Assembly (NCBI GenBank): GCA_036309765.1
Contig: JAXJTE010000060.1
Location: forward strand, 1-14,689
Source: Caryophanon sp036309765
GTDB lineage: Bacteria > Bacillota > Bacilli > Bacillales_A > Planococcaceae
Reading direction: 5' to 3'
Length of the DNA: 14,689 nt
Below the pieces are notes generated by a model, which saw only the letters and a list, made by a program, of their open reading frames with translations, was not told where the DNA came from and searched no databases. Made by a program: the position numbers and the translations under genes. Below are positions 1 to 7,204 of this stretch, piece after piece (positions within the stretch are counted from its first letter, which is position 1; each line of letters begins with the position of its first letter).

Positions 1-1098
1 ATATTGGCTTTCCCCATGAAGCGGATATAAATAAAACGTTTCATTCATGTTGACGTAATACATATTGTTGTCGTACATCACGCTTAGCACGTCGTTTGAT
101 AAAAATTCAAATACATGCCCACCATACGCTAAATCAAAAATGTAATCGTTAATTTCTCTATAGGCGGAGCCCGTTAGCATCGCACTGACTAATGAAAAAT
201 CGCTATTGTTTAATGCCTGCTCATAGGACGTGCGAAACGACTGTACGAACTGCCCTGCAAGCTGTTCGTTCGTCGTAGTCTGTTGCACGTACGCGCCGCT
301 TGCTTGTAGTACAGCGTCGCGTGACATCGGCTGTGCAATCCATTCATCAAAATACGGCATCATGGTGTAAAGCGGAATGGCAAAGCTGAAATTTGTACTC
401 GTTTCAGACGTATATAAAAGCGAGTTAATGCCGATAACGTTGCCAGTCGTTACATCGACGAGTGCGCCACCGCTACTGCCTTTATCAATTTGTGCGTCCA
501 CTTGATACACTTGCTCGTAAATGAAATCGTCAGACGCAAAGTCGCGGTTATGCCCCGTAATGTAGCCAATCGATGCGCTATTTTCGAAGCCTTGTGGTGT
601 GCCAAACGCGATGACCTCTAAGCCAACAGGGGACTCTGCTGTTTCGACGACGAGTGGCACATGCTCCGCGTAATGAGGTACGTGCAGCAGTGCAATGTCG
701 TACGCATCTGAAATGCCAATCACGGTCGCGTTATGCTGCTCGCCGTCTGAGTTGCGCACTGTTACATCGACGACACCTTTTACGACATGTGCGTTCGTCA
801 CGACATAGCCACCGCTTGCATATAAAAAACCAGAGCCTTGACCAGTTGGCGTTTCGACCGTGAAAATGCCGCGCTGAATTTCTTGAATGAGGGTGACACG
901 GTCTGCTGAATTCGCGGCGGTTTCTACGTTTGGTTTGTCATTTGACGTTGCGTAATACGCGCCACCAATCGCAAGCAATACGATAAGCGCAATGCCCCAT
1001 TTCCAGCTAAACGATTTTTTCGTCACGAGCCGCTCGCTACATTCGGCACAGAAGCGGCTCGTTTCGCTATTTTGTGCGCCGCATCGTTGACAATACAT
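1..1098 (-). CDS. Membrane-anchored zinc-ribbon trypsin-like serine protease (3' end outside window)
   Basis: Reading the minus strand from ATG at 1098 gives 366 codons with no stop before the window edge, so the C-terminus is missing. GGAGGTG lies just upstream of the ATG. The N-terminus is a CxxC...CxxC zinc ribbon (C3, C6, C17, C20), followed by one membrane segment at about residues 33-49 and a linker. A trypsin-like (HtrA/S1C-type) domain then spans about 70-250. The triad is visible as H104 in TNAHVV, D134 in DIALLHV and S209 in GSSGGAL, which replaces the usual GNSGG. The remaining residues after about 270 are an uncharacterised domain. The ribbon should face the cytoplasm and the protease the outside. 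No PDZ domain is seen in the part available. It probably acts in envelope quality control or stress response, but the substrate is unknown. It is divergent from the ABC transporter gene. Confidence 0.85.
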   Translation of the reverse strand, partial: MYCQRCGAQNSETSRFCAECSERLVTKKSFSWKWGIALIVLLAIGGAYYATSNDKPNVETAANSADRVTLIQEIQRGIFTVETPTGQGSGFLYASGGYVVTNAHVVKGVVDVTVRNSDGEQHNATVIGISDAYDIALLHVPHYAEHVPLVVETAESPVGLEVIAFGTPQGFENSASIGYITGHNRDFASDDFIYEQVYQVDAQIDKGSSGGALVDVTTGNVIGINSLLYTSETSTNFSFAIPLYTMMPYFDEWIAQPMSRDAVLQASGAYVQQTTTNEQLAGQFVQSFRTSYEQALNNSDFSLVSAMLTGSAYREINDYIFDLAYGGHVFEFLSNDVLSVMYDNNMYYVNMNETFYLYPLHGESQY

Positions 1099-1295
1099 AA
1101 GCTGCACCTCCGTTAAATTTTACATCTGTTGGCATCATTATACATGAAAAATCATCATTTATTCTATTGGCGTCATCGTGACACCGTGATTCGGGAAGTG
1201 TTCGCAGCAAAAACTCCCCCTTTGTTTCATCACAGCATAGGAATTCATGATGTAATGAAATCGCTCAAATGTGTATGTCGGTTTTGCTAAATTTT

Positions 1296-1304
1296 TGTTA
1301 TGAT
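1296..1304 (+). promoter_or_regulatory. Extended -10 promoter of the ABC transporter gene
   Basis: TGTTATGAT matches the extended -10 form TGnTATAAT at 5/6 of the hexamer. No good -35 is visible, as is usual for extended -10 promoters. Transcription would start near 1311, leaving a leader of about 36 nt before the start at 1347. An in-frame ATG at 1269 would lie upstream of this promoter, which argues against its use. Confidence 0.45.
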
Positions 1305-1346
1305 AAGTTTATTCGTTTTGCGAAATATCATGAGAAGGAGATTTAT

Positions 1347-3056
1347 ATGATTCGTCAATTTATACCGTATTACAAGCCGCATCAACGCTTGTTTTGGGTC
1401 GATTTTTTAAGTGCGATTTTCGTTGCGCTGCTGGAGCTGGCGTTTCCGCTCGCGGTGCAATGGTTCATCGACAAGCTGCTGCCAACAGGTCAATGGGGCA
1501 CGATCATGAAAGTCGGCGTGTTGCTGCTGCTCATCTATATCCTGAGTTCAGCGATGCACTTCGTCGTCAATTATTTAGGGCATAAGCTCGGCGTTAAAAT
1601 CGAGGCCGACATGCGTGAGGAGCTGTTTACACACATTCAAAAGCAGCCGGTCGAGTTTTTCGATAACACGAAAACAGGGCATTTAATGAGCCGCATTACG
1701 AACGATTTAATGGATATCGGGGAGTTTGCGCATCACGGCCCAGAAGATTTTTTCATTGCGATCATGACGTTTTTAGGGGCGTTTGTCATTATGTTCAACG
1801 TCAACGCGCAGCTTGCGTTAACGGTGCTCGTTATTTTACCGTTTTTAGCGGCCATTATGATTTACAGCAACCGTAAAATGAAAGGCGCGTGGAAGGAAAC
1901 GTATAGCAAGCTTGCTGACATTAACGGGCGCGTTGAAGATTCGATGTCAGGCATTCGCGTCGTGAAGTCGTTTACGAACGAGGAGCATGAAGTAACGCAG
2001 TTTAAAGCACATAACGAGCGTTTTAAATCAACGAAGTTCCAAGCGTATAAAGTGATGGGCGTGACGTTATCGAGCGTCTACATTTTAACGCGACTGCTGA
2101 CGTTAATCGTGCTCGTTGGCGGTGCGTGGCTAAGCTTTAACGGCAAAATGACATACGGAGAACTTGTCAGCTTCGTGCTATACATGAACGTACTTATTAA
2201 GCCGATTGATAAAATTACGGCACTGCTTGAAATGTATCCTAAAGGCATGACAGGGTTTAAAAACTTTAAGGAGCTGCTGAATACGAAGCCGACAATCGAG
2301 GACGCACCTGATGCAATCGATGTATCGGAGCTTCACGGTAACATTTCGTTAAACAACGTCACGTTTGCATACGATCAGCAGCCGACGCTTACAAACATTT
2401 CAATGAGCATTCGTGCAGGTGAAAGTGTTGCATTAGTCGGTCCATCTGGGGCAGGGAAGACGACGATTACATCACTTATTCCGCGCTTTTACGATGTGGA
2501 CGGCGGATCGATTACGATTGACGGCATCGACATTCGCAGCATGACGCAAAGCTCGCTCCGTAAACAAATTGGTGTCGTGCAGCAAGACGTCTTTTTATTT
2601 GCAGGCACGGTGCGTGAAAACATTGAGTACGGCAAGCTCGGCGCGTCGTTTGAAGATATTCAGCAGGCGGCAAAACGCGCAAACTTGCATGACTTTATCG
2701 AGTCGCTTCCAAACGGCTACGATACGGAAATTGGCGAGCGTGGCTTGAAGCTGTCAGGTGGGCAAAAGCAGCGTTTGTCGATTGCTCGCATGTTTTTAAA
2801 AAACCCGCCGATTTTAATTTTAGATGAGGCAACGTCGGCGCTTGATACCGAAAATGAGCGCATCATTCAAGCAGCGTTAGAGGAATTAGCGCAAAACCGT
2901 ACGACAATCATTATTGCACACCGTTTAGCGACCGTTCGCAATACGGACCGCGTGTACGTCGTGACGAAAAACGGCATTGAGGAGCAAGGGACGTACGATG
3001 AGCTAGTCGAAAAAGGCGGCATTTTTGCGAACTTGCATAAAGTACAGGTCATTTAA
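1347..3056 (+). CDS. ABC exporter half-transporter (MsbA/Sav1866/BmrA type)
   Basis: A 569-residue fused permease-ATPase of normal length for a homodimeric type IV exporter. The N-terminal half (to about residue 310) has six membrane segments, including coupling regions typical of the ABC_membrane domain. The C-terminal half carries the complete nucleotide-binding domain: Walker A GPSGAGKTT at 365-373, Q-loop VVQQD near 410-414, signature LSGGQKQR at 469-476, Walker B ILILDE ending at D493-E494, and H-loop H525. All catalytic residues are intact, so it should be active. The start at 1347 is chosen over an in-frame ATG at 1269 because GAGAAGGAG lies 6-8 nt upstream and because the N-terminus MIRQFIPYYKPH fits the family. 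It is monocistronic, with its own promoter and terminator. The substrate could be a drug or lipid and cannot be inferred. Confidence 0.93.
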   Translation: MIRQFIPYYKPHQRLFWVDFLSAIFVALLELAFPLAVQWFIDKLLPTGQWGTIMKVGVLLLLIYILSSAMHFVVNYLGHKLGVKIEADMREELFTHIQKQPVEFFDNTKTGHLMSRITNDLMDIGEFAHHGPEDFFIAIMTFLGAFVIMFNVNAQLALTVLVILPFLAAIMIYSNRKMKGAWKETYSKLADINGRVEDSMSGIRVVKSFTNEEHEVTQFKAHNERFKSTKFQAYKVMGVTLSSVYILTRLLTLIVLVGGAWLSFNGKMTYGELVSFVLYMNVLIKPIDKITALLEMYPKGMTGFKNFKELLNTKPTIEDAPDAIDVSELHGNISLNNVTFAYDQQPTLTNISMSIRAGESVALVGPSGAGKTTITSLIPRFYDVDGGSITIDGIDIRSMTQSSLRKQIGVVQQDVFLFAGTVRENIEYGKLGASFEDIQQAAKRANLHDFIESLPNGYDTEIGERGLKLSGGQKQRLSIARMFLKNPPILILDEATSALDTENERIIQAALEELAQNRTTIIIAHRLATVRNTDRVYVVTKNGIEEQGTYDELVEKGGIFANLHKVQVI

Positions 3057-3060
3057 ACCG

Positions 3061-3100
3061 GAGTGTAGCGCGAGCAATCGTGGCTGCACTCTTTTTGTTT
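3061..3100 (+). terminator. Rho-independent terminator after the ABC transporter
   Basis: GAGTGTAGC (3061-3069) pairs with GCTGCACTC (3083-3091), nine pairs including one G-U. TTTTTGTTT follows. It begins 4 nt after the stop codon. Confidence 0.85.
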
Positions 3101-3143
3101 AGACGACCTGTTTTTTCGGGTATGGGTAATGGGGGTGTGAGCA

Positions 3144-3854
3144 ATGGAACTAACAGAGCATGCATACATATTTTATTACGGTATTCCAATTGTCATTTTG
3201 CTCATTTTGTCGACAATTACATTGAAGAATAATTGGCGGGCGCGTGAAAATCAGCTGTTAGCAGGAAGCTTTACAGTATATAGCGTCGTGTTTAGCGTGG
3301 AGTGGTATCGGCATTTGGCGCCGCTCACCGTGACGCCGTTTTTAACGAACTGGGTGATTGGCATAGCGACCGTGCTGTCATTAAGTATGCTGATGCACGT
3401 TTGTTTGAAGCTATGTGAAAAGCATACGAAGCAGCGCAGTAACATGCCAACGTGGCTGCTGTATAGCGGTGTGCCGATACATGTCATGATTGCGCTAACA
3501 CCGATTGCTCCGACGCTTGCTGATTTTTCGCGCAATGGAATTTGGGTTGAGCGTGATGCGCCGATTTATTTTGCGTGGATTGTGTCGTTCGTCATCTTGT
3601 CGTTAAGCGTTGATTTTGCGATCTGTTTGTATGCGTATGTCAAAACGAAAGGCAAAAAAGCGTCGCGTCATTTGTTTATGTTTTTAATGACGATTTTGCC
3701 GTTCATCATTATGTTATATGTCGTGTGCGTTATGTTTATACCGACGACGTATATGCCATCCATTTCGACGATTTATATGGTTGTGTTTTTGGCGATGTTC
3801 TTAATGCTTGGCATACAGCGCTACAATTTGTTTCCGCAGTACGCTAGACGTTAA
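3144..3854 (+). CDS. 7-TM sensor segment of a diguanylate cyclase, ended by an in-frame TAA
   Basis: A 236-residue integral membrane protein with about seven hydrophobic segments (near 7-25, 38-57, 66-90, 103-123, 142-165, 176-200 and 206-226). This resembles the 7-TM N-terminal sensor regions of histidine kinases and diguanylate cyclases. GGGGGTG precedes the ATG at good spacing. It ends ...YARR-TAA. The next codons, in the same frame and after only GCG ACG, begin the PAS-like/GGDEF protein, which has no ribosome binding site. The simplest reading is that both halves were one membrane-bound c-di-GMP synthase, 518 codons long counting the TAA, and that a point mutation created the stop. As it stands this half would be a sensor with no output domain. 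A genuine two-gene arrangement or a sequencing error are alternatives. Confidence 0.8.
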   Translation: MELTEHAYIFYYGIPIVILLILSTITLKNNWRARENQLLAGSFTVYSVVFSVEWYRHLAPLTVTPFLTNWVIGIATVLSLSMLMHVCLKLCEKHTKQRSNMPTWLLYSGVPIHVMIALTPIAPTLADFSRNGIWVERDAPIYFAWIVSFVILSLSVDFAICLYAYVKTKGKKASRHLFMFLMTILPFIIMLYVVCVMFIPTTYMPSISTIYMVVFLAMFLMLGIQRYNLFPQYARR

Positions 3855-3860
3855 GCGACG

Positions 3861-4700
3861 ATGTTTGAGCGCAGCCCGATTTGCAAGTTTATGTTAAATG
3901 AGCATTTTGAAATTCAAGAGGCGAATGAGCAAACGGTGAAATATTTAGGCGGAGCGTTTGAGAAAACAAATTTCGTCGAGCTAATGGAGCGCAGTGGCAA
4001 TATGGCGCATGTGCAACGGCTGCTCGATATTGTGGATGAAAAAAGCGAGGTCGCCAACGAAGTCATCGCGCTCAATAATATTCATACAGGAAACATTATG
4101 TATTTAGTTGTCAATGCGATTAAAATTCAAGATGACGGCGAAATATTTTATTACGTCATGTTTCGTGATAAAACGATTGAACGGCAGCAACAAGAGCGCA
4201 TTCGTGAGCTGGCATTTTATGATGGATTGACGAAGCTACCAAATCGTACGGCATTTATGACACAGGCAGAAGAAGCGTTCATGCATCGTGATGGAAGCGG
4301 CATTATACTGTTTGATTTGAATTATTTTAAGCGCATTAACGATGATTACGGGCATGCGGCAGGAGATGAGGTGCTACGAGCAACAGCGGATGTGTTAAGT
4401 GCATTCGTGATGGTACCGAACATGCCTGCGCGTCTTGGTGGCGATGAATTTGTCGTGTATGTGGATGAATCGACGCTCGACATGCCAGTGAGTGATTACG
4501 TGGAGGAGTTGCGCTATGAACTCGAAACGAAGCAGTTAATATTTGAAGGGCATACGCTGCGCATTTCACCGAGCATTGGCTACTGTAGTAAATCAGAGGT
4601 AGCGACGTTTGATGAGGCGTTGCAGGAGGCGGACAAGCGCATGTATGACGATAAAGCACGCATTAAACAACAAACAATCATAAAGGGGAGTATGCGATGA
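3861..4700 (+). CDS. PAS-like/GGDEF diguanylate cyclase segment
   Basis: 279 codons from ATG 3861. Residues 1-110 look like a PAS-type sensory fold (MFERSPICKFMLNEHF, then a strand-rich stretch to FRDKTIERQQ). A GGDEF domain follows from FYDGLTKLPNRTAF at about 120. The active site RLGGDEF and the metal-binding stretch FDLNYFKRINDDYGH..GDE are intact, so it should convert two GTP into c-di-GMP. The position of the allosteric I-site (RxxD, five residues before GGDEF) reads VPNM, so product inhibition is probably lost. No Shine-Dalgarno sequence precedes the ATG, and the frame is continuous with the upstream 7-TM gene across a single TAA, so this looks like the C-terminal part of a broken gene. 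If translated by reinitiation it would be a cytosolic enzyme uncoupled from its membrane sensor. Confidence 0.88.
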   Translation: MFERSPICKFMLNEHFEIQEANEQTVKYLGGAFEKTNFVELMERSGNMAHVQRLLDIVDEKSEVANEVIALNNIHTGNIMYLVVNAIKIQDDGEIFYYVMFRDKTIERQQQERIRELAFYDGLTKLPNRTAFMTQAEEAFMHRDGSGIILFDLNYFKRINDDYGHAAGDEVLRATADVLSAFVMVPNMPARLGGDEFVVYVDESTLDMPVSDYVEELRYELETKQLIFEGHTLRISPSIGYCSKSEVATFDEALQEADKRMYDDKARIKQQTIIKGSMR

Positions 4701-4804
4701 ATCTCGTTGTGTCATTGGTGACGCTTAGTTTAGCGCTGTCACCGATTGCAATTGGCTTATATGCTTACAAAGAACGCACGCGTAAAAGCACCGGTGAAGA
4801 ATAA
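4697..4804 (+). CDS. 35-residue single-pass membrane peptide
   Basis: The ATG overlaps the TGA of the GGDEF gene (ATGA, 4697-4700) and AAAGGGGAG lies just upstream, a translational-coupling arrangement. The product MNLVVSLVTLSLALSPIAIG continues with LYAYKERTRKSTGEE. It has one hydrophobic helix (about 2-24) and a charged tail, which by the positive-inside rule should face the cytoplasm. The last codons form the left arm of the terminator hairpin. I do not recognise a family. Coupling suggests a role with the diguanylate cyclase, but this is inference. Confidence 0.6.
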   Translation: MNLVVSLVTLSLALSPIAIGLYAYKERTRKSTGEE

Positions 4805-4819
4805 ATTCACCGGTGCTTT
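4785..4819. terminator. Bidirectional terminator between convergent genes
   Basis: AAAGCACCGGTGAA (4785-4798) and TTCACCGGTGCTTT (4806-4819) form a perfect 14-bp stem with a 7-nt loop. A/T runs at both ends allow it to serve the plus-strand cyclase operon and the minus-strand KynB-like gene. The left arm is coding sequence of the 35-residue peptide. Confidence 0.85.
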
Positions 4820-4820
4820 G

Positions 4821-5438
4821 CTATTTTACATGCTTGCGAATAATGGCACGAATCGGTGAAGCATCAGCGCCCGCAATCGCAAGCGGCAAACCGATAAATT
4901 CATATAGATTCGGCTCGACGTGATGCAGCACTAAATTTTCGATAAGGATGATGTCCGTATCACGACATGCTTCGTGTGCGCTCAGCGGTGCGTGTACAGC
5001 ATCGACTGAAGGGGCATCCGTACCGATGACGCGTACACCACGCGCTGCTAAGTAATGAACAGCCGCTGCGTCAATCGTTGTGAAATTGGCATCGAATATG
5101 TATGAGGCTTGCGTCGTGCGTGTTTTGAAAAATAAGCGCTCGACTTGTTCGAGTTCGAGTGCTTCAAGCGTTTGTACCGTAATATGACGTGTATTCGTCA
5201 CATCGACAACTTGCGCAAGCCCATTAAATAAATCAAGTGGCAGTGCATCAATCGATTTTCCGAAGTCATCGTAATGATACGGAGCATCGATGTGCGTGCC
5301 GTTATGTAAGCCCATCGTAATGCGCCCAACATTTGCACCAACCTCGTCATACGTCACGTCGAGTGCGTACGAGAACGCTGTGTCGTCTGGCCAAACCGGC
5401 ATATTTTTGCGAAGTGGCATCGTAATATCAATCCACAT
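4821..5438 (-). CDS. kynB: Cyclase-family metal hydrolase, probable kynurenine formamidase
   Basis: 205 residues, the usual length of KynB-type arylformamidases. The family metal-binding motif HxGTHxDxPxH is complete (H45, H49, D51, H55). The later block VIGTDAPSVD and the C-terminal ENLVLHHVEP...EFIGLPLAIAGADASPIRA are typical of the KynB branch. Such enzymes hydrolyse N-formylkynurenine to kynurenine and formate in tryptophan breakdown. No kynA or kynU is seen in the window, so another cyclase-family substrate (an amide or lactone) is possible. GGAGG lies a few bases before the ATG at 5438. The gap to the upstream small gene is 66 nt and is occupied by a terminator-like hairpin, so expression may depend on readthrough or on a promoter inside the small gene. 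Confidence 0.82.
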   Translation of the reverse strand: MWIDITMPLRKNMPVWPDDTAFSYALDVTYDEVGANVGRITMGLHNGTHIDAPYHYDDFGKSIDALPLDLFNGLAQVVDVTNTRHITVQTLEALELEQVERLFFKTRTTQASYIFDANFTTIDAAAVHYLAARGVRVIGTDAPSVDAVHAPLSAHEACRDTDIILIENLVLHHVEPNLYEFIGLPLAIAGADASPIRAIIRKHVK

Positions 5439-5460
5439 AAAAAAACCTCCATTTCATCAA

Positions 5461-5497
5461 TAAAAAAAGCACTAGACGATGAAACTCGACTAGTGCT
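5461..5497 (-). terminator. Terminator or attenuator hairpin upstream of the kynB-like gene
   Basis: On the minus strand AGCACTAG and CTAGTGCT (5490-5497 and 5468-5475) pair over 8 bp, with three more pairs beyond one mismatch. Seven T follow (complement of 5462-5468). It ends the small basic-protein transcript but lies only about 20 nt before the ribosome binding site of the kynB-like gene. Confidence 0.75.
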
Positions 5498-5504
5498 AAA
5501 CGGA

Positions 5505-5678
5505 TTAAACACCCATTTTACGACGTGTGTTGCTCGTCTTTTTCGTTTGCTGGCTCGTTAATTTTTTTGTCGACTGATCGCCTTTTAAAGAACCTTTTGC
5601 TTGACCGTTTTTATTTTGCTTTGCTGCGAGCTGTTGCTTCATGATTTCTTGTAAGCTTACTTTTTTTTGTTCTGTCAT
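5505..5678 (-). CDS. Small lysine- and glutamine-rich basic protein
   Basis: 57 residues from ATG at 5678, beginning MTEQKKVSLQEIMKQQLAAK. It is highly basic, rich in K, Q, T and S, has no hydrophobic segment, and has a short amphipathic helical N-terminus with a probably disordered tail ending TRRKMGV. An in-frame ATG at 5702 is rejected: it overlaps a TATAAT-like -10 element, while GAGGAGTG sits correctly before 5678. I do not recognise a named family. The composition would suit a nucleic-acid-binding or sporulation-related small protein, but that is a guess. It is divergent from the alpha/beta hydrolase gene. Confidence 0.65.
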   Translation of the reverse strand: MTEQKKVSLQEIMKQQLAAKQNKNGQAKGSLKGDQSTKKLTSQQTKKTSNTRRKMGV

Positions 5679-5700
5679 CTTTATCACTCCTCGATGTCTC

Positions 5701-5715
5701 ATTATACTCAGTATA
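5701..5715 (-). promoter_or_regulatory. Candidate -10 elements for the small basic-protein gene
   Basis: The minus strand reads TATACT (5715-5710) followed closely by TATAAT (5706-5701). Neither has a convincing -35. Either would give a short leader carrying the GAGGAG ribosome binding site of the gene starting at 5678. Confidence 0.35.
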
Positions 5716-5838
5716 GGCGATTTTACATGTTTATGAAACGTTTATTTTTTTGTGAGCGAGGAATATAGAGTGTAGCACCGCATAACCGGCTCATAAGTTG
5801 TAGAAAATCGTCATAAAATGCATATATTTTCAATAATA

Positions 5839-5847
5839 TGTTAAAAT
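5839..5847 (+). promoter_or_regulatory. Extended -10 promoter candidate for the hydrolase gene
   Basis: TGTTAAAAT fits TGnTATAAT with one mismatch in the hexamer. It lies in an AT-rich region about 66 nt before the hydrolase ATG. No strong -35 is seen. Confidence 0.35.
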
Positions 5848-5912
5848 AAGTCGGTATGCATAGCACATAGTTACGAGCAAATAGCAATGTTTTATTCAGA
5901 GGAGGAACAACA

Positions 5913-6785
5913 ATGGCAGAAATCGATTCTTTACATCACGTAACGATACAAAACGGGGAAACATTAACATATCGCAAGCGCACAGGTGGAGACGACGTTA
6001 TCGTGCTTATTCATGGCAACATGACGTCATCCAAACATTGGGATTTATTAATGGAAAATTTAGACGAGCGCTACACGATCTATGCGATGGATTTGCGCGG
6101 CTTTGGTGGCTCGACATACGATGAGCGCGTGACGTCCATTCGTGATTTCAGCGAAGATGTGAAGGCGATCATTGATCATTTGGAGCTGACCGACTTCACG
6201 GTAGTTGGCTGGTCAACGGGGGGCAACGTGGCGATGCAGCTATGTGCCGATTACCCGAACTTAGCGAAAAAGCTCGTGCTGTTCGCATCGGGCTCAACAC
6301 GCGGCTTCCCGTTTTACAATCCATTTCAGCAGCGCGTCAAAACGTTGCAGGAAATTGAGAATGACATCATTAAAACGATTCCGATGAAAATGATGTATGA
6401 CGGGCAAAACCGTGAAGGGCTGCGTCTTGTGTGGAATAGCACGATTTATACGCACAATCAGCCTGAGAGCGAGCGATACGAGCGCTACATTGACGATATG
6501 CTGACGCAGCGCAACTTACCAGACGTGTATCATGCGCTGAACCAGTTTAACATTAGTGACGTTGGTGATGCGGTATCAGACGGCACGAGCGATGTAGATA
6601 ACATTCAAATTCCGACGCTCATTTTGTACGGCGACCGTGATTTAGTCGTAACGAAAAAAATGACGAACGAAATTATCGAGGACTTCGACGGGCGTGCAAC
6701 AGTCGTCGAGCTTGAAAACTGTGGGCACTCACCGCTCATTGATCAGCTAGACCTCGTTGTCGAGCATATTGAGCAATTTGCATAA
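5913..6785 (+). CDS. Alpha/beta-fold hydrolase
   Basis: 290 residues, cytosolic, with no signal peptide. The fold's landmarks are in order: oxyanion-hole HGN at 34-36, the DLRGFGGS loop at 60-67, the nucleophile elbow GWSTGG with S101, the acid D241 or D243 in LYGDRDLVV, and the catalytic H272 in NCGHSP. A helical cap lies at about 130-230. The full triad points to an active esterase- or lipase-like enzyme. The GWSxGG elbow and length recall intracellular polyhydroxybutyrate depolymerase-like enzymes of Bacillus, but specificity cannot be assigned and other small-ester hydrolases fit equally. A strong GAGGAGGAA precedes the ATG. The gene is monocistronic, and its terminator is shared with the convergent membrane-protein gene. 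Confidence 0.9.
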   Translation: MAEIDSLHHVTIQNGETLTYRKRTGGDDVIVLIHGNMTSSKHWDLLMENLDERYTIYAMDLRGFGGSTYDERVTSIRDFSEDVKAIIDHLELTDFTVVGWSTGGNVAMQLCADYPNLAKKLVLFASGSTRGFPFYNPFQQRVKTLQEIENDIIKTIPMKMMYDGQNREGLRLVWNSTIYTHNQPESERYERYIDDMLTQRNLPDVYHALNQFNISDVGDAVSDGTSDVDNIQIPTLILYGDRDLVVTKKMTNEIIEDFDGRATVVELENCGHSPLIDQLDLVVEHIEQFA

Positions 6786-6788
6786 AGA

Positions 6789-6826
6789 AAAACGCGGCAC
6801 GGATTTATTCCATGTCGCGTTTTTTC
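6789..6826. terminator. Bidirectional terminator between hydrolase and 3-TM protein genes
   Basis: AACGCGGCACGGA (6791-6803) pairs with TCCATGTCGCGTT (6809-6821), with one G-U and one mismatch. T-runs follow on both strands, so it can end both convergent transcripts. Confidence 0.8.
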
Positions 6827-6835
6827 TGTGCCGCA

Positions 6836-7138
6836 TTAAAAGACAAGCAGTGCGATATAAATGGCGACAACGACCCACTGCACGCCGATCGGATAAAGCG
6901 CCCATTTTAAATCGACGTACATGTTCATGGCGCGTGCGATGAAATGGTACGTTAAAAACACCATGAGCATAAAGAGCGCAAACGTCGACGGGAACATGAC
7001 GATCGCAAATAATTTAAACGTCGTCGTCATCACAGATGCGTCAAACATCGCTTGCAGCATGACGTTCATAAGCCAGCCGTAGCCAATCGTCAGCACGACA
7101 CTGACGACGCAATAGACAATAAAGCCAAATCGATTCAT
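6836..7138 (-). CDS. Small three-TM membrane protein of unknown function
   Basis: 100 residues from ATG at 7138, chosen because GAGGTGAG precedes it. The open frame extends upstream to 7441, but only as antisense of the neighbouring gene. The product begins MNRFGFIVYCVVSVVLTIGY and has three hydrophobic helices at about 5-25, 43-65 and 78-99, with few charged residues. No catalytic motif is visible and I do not recognise the family. It is divergent from the DUF1722 gene, with overlapping promoters in a 66-bp gap. Confidence 0.7.
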   Translation of the reverse strand: MNRFGFIVYCVVSVVLTIGYGWLMNVMLQAMFDASVMTTTFKLFAIVMFPSTFALFMLMVFLTYHFIARAMNMYVDLKWALYPIGVQWVVVAIYIALLVF

Positions 7139-7154
7139 TTTTCTCACCTCAACA

Positions 7155-7184
7155 TTGGTAAGTATAACAACTTTCTTGCATAAT
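7155..7184. promoter_or_regulatory. Overlapping divergent promoters
   Basis: On the minus strand TGTTATACT (-10 hexamer at 7166-7161) is an extended -10 for the 3-TM gene. On the plus strand TTGGTA (7155-7160) and CATAAT (7179-7184), 18 nt apart, fit a sigma-A promoter for the DUF1722 gene. The two overlap, so the genes may compete for polymerase or be co-regulated. Confidence 0.45.
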
Positions 7185-7204
7185 ATGAAGAAGAGGTGAT
7201 GCAA

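Noticed and set aside
654..863. Plus-strand ORF opposite the protease
   Set aside because: It is a shadow of the minus-strand protease frame, with no ribosome binding site and arginine/histidine-rich low-quality composition.
1269..1346. Upstream in-frame start for the ABC transporter
   Set aside because: It lacks a ribosome binding site, precedes the likely promoter and adds 26 residues foreign to the family. The ATG at 1347 has GAGAAGGAG.
3852..3854. Programmed stop-codon readthrough linking the 7-TM and GGDEF halves
   Set aside because: TAA followed by GCG is not a known efficient readthrough context and no stimulatory structure is apparent, so a nonsense mutation is simpler.
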